A stretch of DNA of 64,000 bases from Streptococcus mitis (GTDB lineage Bacteria; Bacillota; Bacilli; Lactobacillales; Streptococcaceae), in contig NZ_CP012646.1 in the NCBI RefSeq assembly GCF_001281025.1, positions 1,765,001 to 1,829,000 on the forward strand, in the 5' to 3' direction. The notes below the pieces were generated by a model. It had not been told where the DNA came from. It searched no databases and worked only from the letters and a program-made list of their open reading frames with translations. Shown one piece after another: positions 1-9,376 of the stretch (positions are counted from its first letter, which is position 1; each line of letters begins with the position of its first letter). Both the position numbers and the translations under genes were made by a program.

Positions 1-286
1 TCGGACCGTGAAGAACTGGAAAGACCACTGCTCCCTCTTCATAGATAGCACTTGGTGCCACTTTCTTATCCCAATCAATGGTTTCATTGGTCATAAGACG
101 ATCCTCTTGACCGGGAGTCTGGCTAAATTCTTGCGTTTTAATAAAGTCACCTGACTGACTAATAAAGAAAGTCTTGACTGTGAAACGATCATAGTTGACC
201 GCACGCATGACACTCTCAGCTGAAAGGACAGAGACTTCACGCTCTGCACTACGCCCACCGTATAAAAGAATAATCGTTTGTTTCAT
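1..286 (-). CDS. ddl: D-alanine--D-alanine ligase, N-terminal part (partial)
   Basis: The gene runs off the left edge; only about 95 N-terminal residues are present. The start at 286 gives [19 protein letters not shown], the typical opening of Ddl with its glycine-rich [10 protein letters not shown] motif, and the visible part ends in FPVLHGP, another Ddl motif. The enzyme joins two D-alanines with ATP in the cytoplasm to make the dipeptide later added by MurF. It follows recR on the same strand, but a hairpin terminator at 394-412 lies between, so ddl probably has its own promoter in the 287-390 gap. Confidence 0.95.
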   Translation of the reverse strand, partial: MKQTIILLYGGRSAEREVSVLSAESVMRAVNYDRFTVKTFFISQSGDFIKTQEFSQTPGQEDRLMTNETIDWDKKVAPSAIYEEGAVVFPVLHGP

Positions 287-393
287 ATTACTTGTCCTAA
301 TTCTAATAGAATACTCGCTCTTTAGTATATCATATTTGCTTCTTTTTTTGAAACTTGAACCTGATACTAGTCTTCAAGAAATCTAAAAAGAGA

Positions 394-412
394 CCGATAA
401 AACAAATATCGG
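394..412 (-). terminator. Hairpin terminator downstream of recR
   Basis: Arms CCGATA (394-399) and TATCGG (407-412), extendable on both sides, are followed on the minus strand by a T-rich run. The hairpin would end the pbp2b-recR transcript before ddl. Confidence 0.6.
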
Positions 413-462
413 CCTTCTTGATTTTTTGTATAAATGAATTGAGTGTGTTAATTTGTCTAGAC

Positions 463-1059
463 TTACAACTCTGTTCGATTTTCAATGGCTCGTAAGAGTG
501 TAACTTCGTCCGCATACTCGATATCTGCTCCCACAGCGAGACCTCGTGCTAGACGCGTAACCTTGATCCCAGCTGGCTTGAGCAAACGTGAAAGATACAT
601 GGATGTCGCTTCACCATCTGCCGTAGCATTTGTGGCCACAATCACTTCTGAAACCTCGCTATCCATCAGACGAGTCATGAGACTCTTGAGATTGATATCA
701 TCTGGACTGATACCATTCATGGGAGAAATAAGACCATGTAAGACATGATAGAGTCCATGGTATTCTTGGATGTTCTCCATGGCTGCCACATCACGACTAT
801 CCTCGAGGACTAAAATCGTTTTCTGGTCACGACTTGGATCGGTACAGATAGAACAAGGATCGTCATCAGTCAAACGACCACAGATGGAGCAATAGGTTAG
901 CTCTCTCTTAGCAGAAAGGAGATTTTTAGCAAATTCATTGACATCGTCATCAGACATTCCAATAGTATAGAAGGCCAGACGGGTAGCCGTCTTAATCCCG
1001 ATACCCGGTAACTTCGAATAACTGTCAATTAGCTTAGCAATAGGTGTTGGATAAAGCAT
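463..1059 (-). CDS. recR: Recombination mediator protein RecR
   Basis: The 198-residue product has the usual RecR length. A helix-hairpin-helix ([15 protein letters not shown], about 17-31) is followed by a zinc finger with Cys57, Cys60, Cys69 and Cys72, then a Toprim domain (about 80-175) containing VLEDSRD and [14 protein letters not shown]. RecR works with RecF and RecO to load RecA on gapped single-stranded DNA. It lies 10 bp downstream of pbp2b on the same strand, the usual streptococcal arrangement. Confidence 0.97.
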   Translation of the reverse strand: MLYPTPIAKLIDSYSKLPGIGIKTATRLAFYTIGMSDDDVNEFAKNLLSAKRELTYCSICGRLTDDDPCSICTDPSRDQKTILVLEDSRDVAAMENIQEYHGLYHVLHGLISPMNGISPDDINLKSLMTRLMDSEVSEVIVATNATADGEATSMYLSRLLKPAGIKVTRLARGLAVGADIEYADEVTLLRAIENRTEL

Positions 1060-1069
1060 ATGTTCCTTT

Positions 1070-3112
1070 CTAATTCATTGGATGATGTTGGTTATAGAGG
1101 TTGATAATATCGCGCGCAATAGAAGGTCCGACACCATTTGTAAGGTTGGTGTTATGAGGGAAGACAACAGCTACAGCGATTTGAGGATTATCTGATGGTG
1201 CATAAGCCACAGCATTGGTATTGTTAGCTTTTTGACCTCCCTCAACATAACTTTCGGCAGTACCTGTTTTACCACTAATGGATACAGCTGCACCATTGGA
1301 AAAGGCACGACCTGTCGTCAGAGCACTCCCACCATGTGAAACTTGATAAAATCCTTGTTGGAGGATGGAAACATCAGACTCAGAAATATTAATTTTATTC
1401 ATTTCCTTGGTATCAATAGATTGGATTAAGTTCCCTAAGCCGCCTTGTTCATTATTTCCATAAATTCCCTCAACAATGTGAGGTGCAATTCGAACACCAT
1501 TGTTAGCAATGGTTCCAACGTACTGGGCCAATTGCATTGGGGTGTAGTTATCAAACTGACCAAATGCATTGGTAATGTAATTAGCGAAATTATACTCTTT
1601 TGGTATAAAACCAGTTGACTCATTTGGAAGGTCAATGCCTGTTGAGGCTCCAAGACCATATTCAGCAAATGTCGAACGAAGTTTCCCCATAGCGGATTCT
1701 AAATTGTTAGTTAAAACAAACATATTTGGTTGATAGGTCTGGCCCATGATTCCAAGAGCGGTTTGAACCACGTAAGCATTAGATGAATACTCCAAGGCTT
1801 CCACAGCTGTAATAGGAAAAGATCCATATGCCAATTTATACCAAGAATAAATTGGAGCTGAACCTTGGAAAACAATAGGCTGATCTGTTAAGGTTTGGTT
1901 TCCTGATAAAACACCATTTTCCCAACCTGAGCTGATGGTAGCGGCCTTAACAACCGAACCGGGTACAAAGACATTGGTCACAGTTCCCAAGGAATCCTGT
2001 GTTAACTCTCCCGTGTTCAGGTCATGTTTGATCCCTGACATGGATAACACAGCACCTGTTTTTGGATTTAGAGCAACTGCATACACACCCTCAGAATACT
2101 TGGCTCCACCATTTCCTAGCTCGGAATTGAAATAACTTTTAAGCAGATTGTCCACGCTATCTTGGAAGGCCAAATCGATGGTCAGTTTAATATTGTTCCC
2201 TTTGGTACCATCTTCGATATTTTCGACACTTTCCATATTGCCATACTTGTCTAGCTGGATTTCTTTCACCGAGCGTTTCCCTTGCAAGGTTTCTTCATAT
2301 TGTTTTTCTAGATAAGAGGTTCCAACACGGTCATTTAAAGAATAACCCTTTTTAATATAAGCATCTGCTTCCTCAGCTGGGAGACCCGCTTTTTCACTAG
2401 AAACACTTCCTACTATAGAAGAAAGTGAAGTTTCTAGAACTTTTCGATCCCAGGAAGTCGAAATACTGATACCAGGTAAATTCTTAGAAGCCGAAGCAAT
2501 CAAGGCAATCTGGGTATCTGTCAAGGAATCTGTCGCAACGATACCTGTCGCAAAATTTTCAACTGCATTGAGTTGGCTAAAGAGGTAAATTTCTTTCTTT
2601 TCGTCATCCGAGTAGGTCAATTGACTTGGATCTATGCTTTCTACTGTGTTATTGTAAAGCTCAGACTCAGATAATTGATTGCCATCAGAATTAAGGCGTT
2701 TCTCACGTGGTAAGCTTTCCACTGCCTTCTTATAGACATCTTGATCTGCTAGGTAGTAATCTGCCAACTGTCGATTAGTCAATGTTGGTGAAGAAACTCC
2801 CACATAGGCTAGCAACTTCTTTGCTGTTTCTTTCAAATCTGCAGCCGTCATTTTGTTGTTTCGAGTAAAGGAAACAACTTGTTTCACAGTATTTTCAACC
2901 AAAGGCTTGCCGCTAGCATCATAAATTTCGCCCCGAGCCGAACTAGTGGTCACCTTTGTTTTACTAGCAGATGCTAATTTTGTCTCATAAAAATCCTTAT
3001 TCAAAACCTGCATGTAAAGCAGGCGACCAATAATGGCCATAAAAAGCAAAATAACAATTGAAAACAATAAATTAAGCCGAATCGGAATCGAATGGCTATC
3101 AAATTTTCTCAT
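1070..3112 (-). CDS. pbp2b: Penicillin-binding protein 2B (class B transpeptidase), diverged allele
   Basis: The start at 3112 ([13 protein letters not shown]) gives 680 residues, the pneumococcal PBP2B length; an in-frame ATG 15 bp upstream lacks a better ribosome site. One membrane anchor (about 15-35) precedes the dimerisation domain and transpeptidase. The active-site motifs fall at the expected places: SVVK with Ser386, SSN at 443-445 and KTG at 615-617. Residue 446 after SSN is Ala, where susceptible pneumococci have Thr. Compared with my memory of R6 there are also Gly476 (for Glu), Ala489 (for Thr) and Ser490 (for Ala), plus many scattered changes. PBP2B is needed for peripheral peptidoglycan synthesis and is a primary beta-lactam target. 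Confidence 0.97.
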   Translation of the reverse strand: MRKFDSHSIPIRLNLLFSIVILLFMAIIGRLLYMQVLNKDFYETKLASASKTKVTTSSARGEIYDASGKPLVENTVKQVVSFTRNNKMTAADLKETAKKLLAYVGVSSPTLTNRQLADYYLADQDVYKKAVESLPREKRLNSDGNQLSESELYNNTVESIDPSQLTYSDDEKKEIYLFSQLNAVENFATGIVATDSLTDTQIALIASASKNLPGISISTSWDRKVLETSLSSIVGSVSSEKAGLPAEEADAYIKKGYSLNDRVGTSYLEKQYEETLQGKRSVKEIQLDKYGNMESVENIEDGTKGNNIKLTIDLAFQDSVDNLLKSYFNSELGNGGAKYSEGVYAVALNPKTGAVLSMSGIKHDLNTGELTQDSLGTVTNVFVPGSVVKAATISSGWENGVLSGNQTLTDQPIVFQGSAPIYSWYKLAYGSFPITAVEALEYSSNAYVVQTALGIMGQTYQPNMFVLTNNLESAMGKLRSTFAEYGLGASTGIDLPNESTGFIPKEYNFANYITNAFGQFDNYTPMQLAQYVGTIANNGVRIAPHIVEGIYGNNEQGGLGNLIQSIDTKEMNKINISESDVSILQQGFYQVSHGGSALTTGRAFSNGAAVSISGKTGTAESYVEGGQKANNTNAVAYAPSDNPQIAVAVVFPHNTNLTNGVGPSIARDIINLYNQHHPMN

Positions 3113-3316
3113 ACAAGTCAGTCTCATTTCTATTTAAAATCTTACTCTTCATTGTACCACAATTTGAGAAGAAAATTATGGAAAAGAAGTGAGCTTTTTT
3201 AATTTAGTTTCTGATGGTTTTTTTATTTAAACATAACTATTTTATATGATATAATATTTACAAAAGCTACAAAAAATAATTATCGATTAATAGCTAGACT
3301 CAAATAAAGGAGTATC

Positions 3317-4168
3317 ATGAACCCGCAAGATATCGCAAGCATTATTGATCTTCATTTTGAAGAAATGACAGACCTAGAGCAAGAAATCGCTCGCTATTTT
3401 TTGCAAGCTGAAACGATTACAGATGATTTATCTTCCCAACAGGTCACTCAAAAATTACATATCTCTCAGGCTGCACTAACTCGCTTTGCTAAAAAGTGTG
3501 GCTTTACTGGCTACCGAGAATTCATTTTCCAATACCAACATCAGGCAGAAAATCAAGCCAACCAAGTCTCCAAGCACAGTCCACTGACCAAACGAGTCCT
3601 CAGAAGCTATAGCAATATGAGGGAACAAACACAAGACTTGATTGACGAAGTCCAACTAGAACGAATTGCCCAGTTAATCGAAGATGCTGAGCGTGTCTAC
3701 TTCTTCGGAACAGGGAGTTCTGGCCTCGTTGCTCGCGAAATGAAATTACGCTTCATGCGTCTAGGTGTGGTCTGCGAGGCTTTGACCGATCAAGACGGCT
3801 TTGCTTGGACAACCAGTATTATGGACGAAAATTGTCTCGTACTTGGTTTCTCACTTTCTGGCACAACTCCTTCTATTTTAGATAGTCTATTAGACGCTAA
3901 GGAGATGGGGGCAAAGACTGTACTCTTTACAAGTGTTCCCAATAAAGATAGTCAGACCTATACAGAAAACGTTCTTGTTGCTAGCCACAGTCAGCCTTCC
4001 TACATTCAACGTATATCTGCTCAACTTCCTATGCTCTTCTTTATCGATTTGATTTATGCCTATTTTTTGGAAATCAATCGTGAAAGCAAGGAGAAAATCT
4101 TTAATAGCTATTGGGAAAATAAGAAACTCAATGGCTATCGTAGACAAAAACGTGTAAGAAAATCCTAG
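3317..4168 (+). CDS. nanR: RpiR/MurR-family regulator of the sialic-acid locus (NanR)
   Basis: The 283-residue protein has an N-terminal RpiR helix-turn-helix (about 1-77, including the LHISQAALTRFAKKCGF helix pair) and a SIS sugar-phosphate-binding domain (about 110-250, starting RVYFFGTGSSGLVAREMK). It lies next to the nan genes, as the pneumococcal NanR gene does. That NanR is reported to activate nan promoters when an amino-sugar intermediate is present. A good ribosome site (AAAGGAG) precedes the ATG, and a TATAAT at 3250-3255 may be its -10. The stop codon lies inside the hairpin at 4162-4190. Here an island of about 7.4 kb separates the gene from its presumed targets. Confidence 0.85.
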   Translation: MNPQDIASIIDLHFEEMTDLEQEIARYFLQAETITDDLSSQQVTQKLHISQAALTRFAKKCGFTGYREFIFQYQHQAENQANQVSKHSPLTKRVLRSYSNMREQTQDLIDEVQLERIAQLIEDAERVYFFGTGSSGLVAREMKLRFMRLGVVCEALTDQDGFAWTTSIMDENCLVLGFSLSGTTPSILDSLLDAKEMGAKTVLFTSVPNKDSQTYTENVLVASHSQPSYIQRISAQLPMLFFIDLIYAYFLEINRESKEKIFNSYWENKKLNGYRRQKRVRKS

Positions 4169-4190
4169 TTTGGCTGAGCCAAACTAGGAT
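4162..4190. terminator. Bidirectional hairpin terminator, left copy
   Basis: A 14-bp perfect stem (ATCCTAGTTTGGCT) with a one-base loop is followed by TTTTTA on the plus strand. The nanR stop codon TAG lies inside the left arm. A nearly identical hairpin lies at 11585-11613; the two differ by one compensatory base-pair change (GC to AT) at the stem tip. Confidence 0.85.
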
Positions 4191-4229
4191 TTTTATTCAT
4201 CACTAAACATACATCTTCTAGATTATGAA

Positions 4230-4580
4230 TTAGTCATATCTCGACTTAGTCTTGAATAATTTCATGTAATCACTTTTTGAAGGAAGTAAATAAGCAAGTC
4301 TGACGGTATCCTCAACAATTGTATATAATACAATATAATCCTTACTCAAGGCCAATCCTCGCGTTTGGTAGCGAGGGTCTAATTTCTTACCAAATTTTTC
4401 ATCGGCATCAAATCCAGCTTGGGGGAAAATTTCTAGACGATTAATATCTTTTCTGATACTCGCCACTTTTCGTCTCGCAGACTCTACAGAACCGATTTCC
4501 TCTGCTATATACTGATATATTTTATCCAAACTATCAATCACTCTAGGAGAATACAAAATCCTATATTTTTTATAATCCAT
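4230..4580 (-). CDS. RelE/ParE-superfamily toxin
   Basis: The 116-residue basic protein has the RelE/ParE layout: an N-terminal helical hairpin (SPRVIDSLDKIYQYIAEEIG) followed by beta strands (RYQTRGLALSKDYIVLYTI, then VRLAYLLPSKSDYMKLF). Such toxins cleave ribosome-bound mRNA or poison gyrase; which applies cannot be told here. It overlaps the upstream antitoxin gene by 11 bp, typical of translationally coupled toxin-antitoxin operons. It is the first gene of the island after the left terminator copy. Confidence 0.8.
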   Translation of the reverse strand: MDYKKYRILYSPRVIDSLDKIYQYIAEEIGSVESARRKVASIRKDINRLEIFPQAGFDADEKFGKKLDPRYQTRGLALSKDYIVLYTIVEDTVRLAYLLPSKSDYMKLFKTKSRYD

Positions 4581-4857
4581 AGCGTGTCACAACATCCTCA
4601 TCTGTCAAGTAATTCCCAGCCTCAATCTTAGCATAACTTTCTTGAACTTCTGCTTGTAATTGTCTAAATAAATACTCCTTCTCCAATTCCTCTTCACTAA
4701 GTAAATCTACTTCATTTGTTACGGCAACATTCTTTAAAAATAATCTAAGTGCCGATGAAAGAGAGAGATTTTTTTCTTTTAACACTTCCATGGCATCATT
4801 TACTAATTCTCTATTAGCTTGGAAGGTCACAATTTTACTTGAATTCGCTATAGCCAT
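4570..4857 (-). CDS. RelB/DinJ-like antitoxin
   Basis: This 95-residue protein precedes the toxin gene. Its N-terminus (IVTFQANRELVNDAMEVLKE followed by LSLSSALRLFLKNVAV) fits the ribbon-helix-helix of RelB/DinJ antitoxins. The acidic C-terminal half (LLSEEELEKEYLFRQLQ) would wrap the toxin. The AGGAGT ribosome site just upstream of 4857 supports the start. It is expected to bind and silence its partner and repress the operon. Confidence 0.8.
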   Translation of the reverse strand: MAIANSSKIVTFQANRELVNDAMEVLKEKNLSLSSALRLFLKNVAVTNEVDLLSEEELEKEYLFRQLQAEVQESYAKIEAGNYLTDEDVVTRYGL

Positions 4858-4973
4858 TTTATATAACTCCTTTATATATTTTACTTATTATCTCACAATT
4901 ATAAAGAAAGTCAAGGGAATTTGATTTGAAAGATGCTGGGAAAAATTTTTGTGTCACATATCTAATATACAAA

Positions 4974-5636
4974 CTAACTTCTAAAGAAAGCCAAATGATA
5001 TTCTCCATTCAATTTAACTGCTACTTTCTCATGGATAGACTGATTTTTTAAAGAACAAATTTCTCCATATTTCCAACTTTCATGCTCCCCTGATAATCTA
5101 GTGACAGACTTCACTTGATTATCTAAGTTAGCAACTGTAGCACTAAGCTCTTCTTTTGGAATAATTTCTTCAGTAATTGTAAATGATTGTTCCCCTATCT
5201 TCAACTCTCTGGCTTCTTGCTCATTGATAGCAAATCCTCCTACTAAGTGAACATAAAATAAGTCAGAAACTTTTAGGAGTTCTTCTTTAGAAATATTATC
5301 AAGTAGTCTACATTTATAGAAAGTACTATCAATTTTTATGGCAAATTCTCTATTCTTGGTCTGATATAAGTCACCCATCTCCAATAAATCATTCTTTATT
5401 TCATTATTGGAATCATCGTAAGATATTTCATAAATATCATCATGATTGCTTACTTTACTTTCAATATCTTCATATAAAATTAATTGATTAGTTACACCAT
5501 AATGCTCTCCTTTATAATCAAATCGATTATAACTTGAGTCGAGAAATTTAACATCATACTTCTCATATGTGCATCCAGTCAATCCAAGTAAACTTAAGAA
5601 AAAAATTACGGAAAGATAGATTTTTTTGAATTTCAT
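4974..5636 (-). CDS. Lipoprotein, probable lantibiotic immunity protein (LanI-type)
   Basis: The 220-residue protein begins with a lipoprotein signal peptide ending in the lipobox LTGC (Cys22), so it should be lipid-anchored outside the membrane. No family motif is recognised in the remainder. A strong ribosome site (AGGAGGAG) overlaps the end of an upstream fragment resembling a lantibiotic cyclase C-terminus (5647-5781). In the nisin locus the cyclase gene nisC is followed directly by the immunity lipoprotein gene nisI, so position suggests a NisI-like role. That role is an inference from context, not from sequence. Confidence 0.6.
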   Translation of the reverse strand: MKFKKIYLSVIFFLSLLGLTGCTYEKYDVKFLDSSYNRFDYKGEHYGVTNQLILYEDIESKVSNHDDIYEISYDDSNNEIKNDLLEMGDLYQTKNREFAIKIDSTFYKCRLLDNISKEELLKVSDLFYVHLVGGFAINEQEARELKIGEQSFTITEEIIPKEELSATVANLDNQVKSVTRLSGEHESWKYGEICSLKNQSIHEKVAVKLNGEYHLAFFRS

Positions 5637-5646
5637 AGTTCTCCTC

Positions 5647-5781
5647 CTAATTTTCTATAGTTAAATTATCAAAAATCAATAACGCCTCTCTCCAATATGT
5701 CTTTACAGACTTATTTTGGATATAAAGTAAAGTCAAAACAATTCCCAAACTTCCATCCAAAAATTTAACACTCCCTTCATT
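5647..5781 (-). pseudogene. C-terminal remnant of a LanC-like lantibiotic cyclase
   Basis: A 44-codon open stretch, too short for usual gene calling and with no start of its own, ends at a TAG directly before the ribosome site of the lipoprotein gene. It reads FLDGSLGIVLTLLYIQN followed by TYWREALLIFD. That pattern (L-x-G-x-x-G-I-x-L-x-L-L, then W-x-x-x-L-L-I) is characteristic of the last helices of LanC cyclases such as NisC and SpaC. The rest of the gene, including the zinc ligands, is missing, and an in-frame TGA lies just upstream. It is probably a scar of lost biosynthetic genes. Confidence 0.55.
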
Positions 5782-5798
5782 TCAATCATAGTATATAA

Positions 5799-6461
5799 TT
5801 AAACACCTTTTCTGCTTACAACTACTAAATTAGCAACAAACAATAATACAACATAAAAAGTTAAAGCTAATAAATTAGTTGTGCTTCTAAAATTATTTTC
5901 TAAAATTATATTAACTGGTAAAATTACTGGAATCCAAAAAATATTAAGAAAAACTTTATTTGTTGCAAATAATATAAATAAACTTTCTACAACAGCAATA
6001 AGTAAATTGCCACCTTTCGCAATAAACAATGTCAATAGCATGTGGAAATGATTTAGCAATATTAGTAATAACCAACTAACTATTCCTACGTAAAAATAAT
6101 ATGAAAAGTGTTCTAACTCTATACCTACAACTACCCATAAAGGAATAGTAAGTAAAGATAATAGTAAATCTAACACAAAAATTTTCGCTCCCCATATACT
6201 GGCTGTATTTCTCGAGCCTTTAATATTCTGATAATTATTAGCATTGATTTCTTGTTCAGATACTAATAAAGTGATTATCGTAGTTATCATACAATAGCCT
6301 AACATGGGTAAAAAGATAATATTTTCCAATACAATTGTGTTATTTACAGATAATATGTAAATTGGAATTGTCAATAGTTGTATAGTAGACAAAATCAAAA
6401 TAATGTATAGTTGATACGAACCTTTAAATTTAATCATTTCACTTTTTAGCAATTGGATCAT
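5799..6461 (-). CDS. Lantibiotic-immunity ABC permease (LanG/MutG-like)
   Basis: The 220-residue protein has about six hydrophobic segments and the N-terminal signature of small ABC-2 permeases in lantibiotic self-protection (MIQLLKSEMIKFKGSYQ), with the conserved SEQEINANNYQNIKGSRN stretch after the second helix. It overlaps the preceding permease gene by 23 bp, so both are translated from one message. With LanF and LanE it should expel the lantibiotic from the membrane. Confidence 0.82.
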   Translation of the reverse strand: MIQLLKSEMIKFKGSYQLYIILILSTIQLLTIPIYILSVNNTIVLENIIFLPMLGYCMITTIITLLVSEQEINANNYQNIKGSRNTASIWGAKIFVLDLLLSLLTIPLWVVVGIELEHFSYYFYVGIVSWLLLILLNHFHMLLTLFIAKGGNLLIAVVESLFILFATNKVFLNIFWIPVILPVNIILENNFRSTTNLLALTFYVVLLFVANLVVVSRKGV

Positions 6462-7179
6462 TACTTAACCTCCAATTTAACATTAACAAAGAAACAATAA
6501 ATAGAATCAATGATAGAAATACGGTAAATACTACCATTTTAACGTCTGTTACATGATTTGTTAAATCTAAATCTCCTGACGGTTTTATATACATAAGACT
6601 ATAAGCAATTTTATAATGATATGTAAAAGGAAAGAAGAACCAAAAGCTACTTTGAGCGATAAAAGGTGCAACCAAAAAACAAATCAAGGAGTTAATAGAT
6701 ACTAAGATATAGGGGTTGATCCGTTTCGAAAATAGATACAAGAGTGGCAATACCCATATGGATGTTATCGAAATAAGTACTAAACAAATTAAGTCACCAA
6801 TTATATTCAATGATATTAAGTCGCCATACAAAAAATTACTTGTAAATAATAATATAGCTAAAAACCATACGTTCGAAATGAGTAAATCTTTTAATTTTAA
6901 AAGTATCTTTACGATATATATTTTTATGCTATCATTTCGAAAGTATATATTCTGGAAGTTTCCTGCAGCTTCTTCTGCTTTATAATCATATAAAAATAAC
7001 AAGCCAATAAGCGTGTACAAAAAGACGGCTTCCCACCAATATATTGAAAAACTTTCTAGAATACTCGGTCCAACAAGTAATACCGCTATTAAAATCGACA
7101 ATCCAGGAGCTATTATCAAGAATTTTTTGGATGTATTTTTTCGCTGTTTTAACCATTCTGATTTAAATATTTTTATCAT
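6439..7179 (-). CDS. Lantibiotic-immunity ABC permease (LanE/MutE-like)
   Basis: A 246-residue membrane protein opening MIKIFKSEWLKQRKNTSKKFL, with six predicted membrane segments and a KAEEAAGNFQNIYFRND stretch equivalent to the one in LanG. It overlaps the ATPase gene by 4 bp at one end and the second permease by 23 bp at the other. The F-E-G order matches nisin-type immunity operons. Confidence 0.82.
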   Translation of the reverse strand: MIKIFKSEWLKQRKNTSKKFLIIAPGLSILIAVLLVGPSILESFSIYWWEAVFLYTLIGLLFLYDYKAEEAAGNFQNIYFRNDSIKIYIVKILLKLKDLLISNVWFLAILLFTSNFLYGDLISLNIIGDLICLVLISITSIWVLPLLYLFSKRINPYILVSINSLICFLVAPFIAQSSFWFFFPFTYHYKIAYSLMYIKPSGDLDLTNHVTDVKMVVFTVFLSLILFIVSLLMLNWRLSNDPIAKK

Positions 7180-7862
7180 ATTGCGTCACCTCCATGAACA
7201 ATTCTTATAAATAAAGATTCTAAATCATCACTTTGAACATTCGAACCATCGTAAAAAATTTGACCATCATGTAAAATAACAACTTTATCTGCCACTTTAC
7301 TAACTTCATACAGTTGATGGCTAGATAAAAGAATTGTCATTCCTGATTTCTTTAAAGAAATCATTAAATTCAACAATTCCTTTATACCATCTGGATCCAA
7401 TCCATTGGTAGGTTCATCTAAAATGAGCAAATCTGGACTAGTAATTATTGCCATACCTAATCCCAAACGTTGTTTCATACCTAAAGAAAAGCTCCCTGCT
7501 TTTTTCTTTCCCGTATTAGATAGCCCAATCAAGTTTAATACTTCATTAATTCGTTCGTCAGAAATGTCATATAACAATGCTCTTGTTTTTAAGTTATCAT
7601 AAGCAGATAAGTTCATGTAGATAGCTGGAGTTTCAATAAGCGCTCCAATCTCATATATACCCGCATTTTTTTTCCCATTAAAAATAACCGTACCACTATC
7701 AGCATTTTCAAGACCAAAAATAATCTTCATAATTGTTGATTTTCCTGCACCATTAATACCTAATAATCCACAAATACTCCCCTCTTTTATTTCAAAAGAA
7801 ATATTTTTCAGTACTTCTCTATCCTTATATGATTTTCTAAGTTTTTGAACTTGTATATTCAT
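7176..7862 (-). CDS. Lantibiotic-immunity ABC ATPase (LanF/BcrA-like)
   Basis: This 228-residue nucleotide-binding subunit has a Walker A motif (GINGAGKST, about 35-43), the signature SLGMKQRLGLGMA, Walker B (LLILDEPTNGLDP) and the switch His in LLSSHQLYEV. Length and order fit LanF, the energy-coupling subunit of LanFEG exporters. A GGAGGAATT ribosome site supports the start. The 170-bp gap upstream separates it from the sensor kinase gene and holds the terminator-like hairpin at 7946-7987, so it probably has its own promoter. Confidence 0.85.
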   Translation of the reverse strand: MNIQVQKLRKSYKDREVLKNISFEIKEGSICGLLGINGAGKSTIMKIIFGLENADSGTVIFNGKKNAGIYEIGALIETPAIYMNLSAYDNLKTRALLYDISDERINEVLNLIGLSNTGKKKAGSFSLGMKQRLGLGMAIITSPDLLILDEPTNGLDPDGIKELLNLMISLKKSGMTILLSSHQLYEVSKVADKVVILHDGQIFYDGSNVQSDDLESLFIRIVHGGDAI

Positions 7863-7945
7863 AACTATAATTCCTCCTTGTTTTATACTTGTATGTTATA
7901 CTTTATTTTTCAAAATTTGTTCAGAATTTCCAATTTTACAAAATT

Positions 7946-7987
7946 AAAAAAATAGACAGTCCTCAATTTAGAAAACCATCTATTTTT
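7946..7987 (-). terminator. Hairpin terminator downstream of the sensor kinase gene
   Basis: AAAAATAGA and TCTATTTTT form a stem with a long loop; on the minus strand it is followed by a run of seven T. It would separate the kinase/regulator transcript from the ABC transporter operon. Confidence 0.55.
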
Positions 7988-8032
7988 ATACATAACTATT
8001 ATATGGAAGCTATCTAATATATCCTTACAGAA

Positions 8033-9376
8033 TTATTTTTTAATAAGCAACGTCACTTGAGCGCCACCTCTATCTGGATTTGATAAAAACAATTCTCCTA
8101 AATGTCTAGTTGCAACTTGTTTAGCAAATGCTAACCCTAAACCATAGTGCTTATTATTCCTACCTTTATTCTCAGTATAAAATAACTTATCTGCATTTAA
8201 TAAGGACTGTTCAGTAAAAGGGAGACCATTGTTCCACACTCCAAAATTAATATACTCTGTTTCCTCAATGATAGTAAGAGTAACTTTTTTTTCTCCAGAA
8301 CTATATCTTGCTGCATTTGCTAAAATATTAATTAATGCCCTATTTAAATTAAAACGATTTCCCTTAAAAAACATTAATTTTGTAGTATTAATAATTTTGA
8401 AATCAACCTTTGCATTATTCATTACAGATTTCGCCTCTACTGACAGATCACTTAAAAAATCAGGTAAATATATCTGTTCCCCATAATCTTTATCTTCAAT
8501 TAGTAATCTTGAATAATCAATCATTGAACTAAAGTATCTTTCAAAAATCACTATACTGTTATTCATTGACTGAGTATATTCCTTCTGTTGATCAGTCAGG
8601 TTAGTTAATTCAAGCAACTCTAAATTTCCCTTTAGTACTGTTAAAGGAGTTTTTACATCATGAGCTAATGCACCAACTTGAAAAGATAAATCTTCCTTCT
8701 CCCTTCTCTCTGATTTGAGTAAATTAGTTAACTCGTCGTCCTTTTGATATAATACAGAGAGAATTTCATCGAACTCTTGTATTTGAGCGGGAATCTTTTT
8801 TTCTTTAAATGTTAACTGCCCCATGTTTAAAGCTTTTTTTTGTATGAGGAGAAAATTTTTTGAAAATTCTTTTATTAATCTAGTAAGTGACCAAATGAGT
8901 AAAATCGTTTCGAAAACGAAGAAAAATAAATAAGAAAATAGATTAAATGAAATGTGACGCAAATTCGGATTAACAAACTCAGGTATCATGGGTTGCCTGA
9001 CAGTAAGTACAATCTCTGAATTAGCATAATACACATAATACACCTCACTATTACTTACAGATTCATTTTTAGCAAAAACTTCTCGATAGGCAGGCAAATC
9101 CTTTTTTTGATAATTACCCGCTTCAATTGTACCTGTCTTGCGATTAAATACAACATAGTCAAATATAGAGTTATTCATTGCTTGAACTACATCACTTAAA
9201 TTGCTGGTATCACTCACTGAAATTTCAATTTTAGAGTCGTATACATTTAATTGTCCTGTAAAAACAAGTAAATAAGTAAATATAAAAAATAAAAGTATAC
9301 TCAGTAACGTACCTGTTACTAGTTCTAAAACAGTCCTTATTATACGTCCTCTAATTGTACTATTCTTCTTAATCAT
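8033..9376 (-). CDS. Sensor histidine kinase (LanK-type)
   Basis: The 447-residue kinase has two membrane segments (about 16-40 and 143-165) enclosing an extracellular sensor of about 100 residues. The H-box ALAHDVKTPLT places the phospho-acceptor at His239; the N-box NILANAARYS and the glycine-rich GLGLAFAKQV follow. This layout resembles NisK/SpaK more than the short BceS-type kinases. The gene overlaps the response regulator by 8 bp. In nisin-type loci the pair senses the lantibiotic and induces the immunity genes. Confidence 0.87.
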   Translation of the reverse strand: MIKKNSTIRGRIIRTVLELVTGTLLSILLFFIFTYLLVFTGQLNVYDSKIEISVSDTSNLSDVVQAMNNSIFDYVVFNRKTGTIEAGNYQKKDLPAYREVFAKNESVSNSEVYYVYYANSEIVLTVRQPMIPEFVNPNLRHISFNLFSYLFFFVFETILLIWSLTRLIKEFSKNFLLIQKKALNMGQLTFKEKKIPAQIQEFDEILSVLYQKDDELTNLLKSERREKEDLSFQVGALAHDVKTPLTVLKGNLELLELTNLTDQQKEYTQSMNNSIVIFERYFSSMIDYSRLLIEDKDYGEQIYLPDFLSDLSVEAKSVMNNAKVDFKIINTTKLMFFKGNRFNLNRALINILANAARYSSGEKKVTLTIIEETEYINFGVWNNGLPFTEQSLLNADKLFYTENKGRNNKHYGLGLAFAKQVATRHLGELFLSNPDRGGAQVTLLIKK

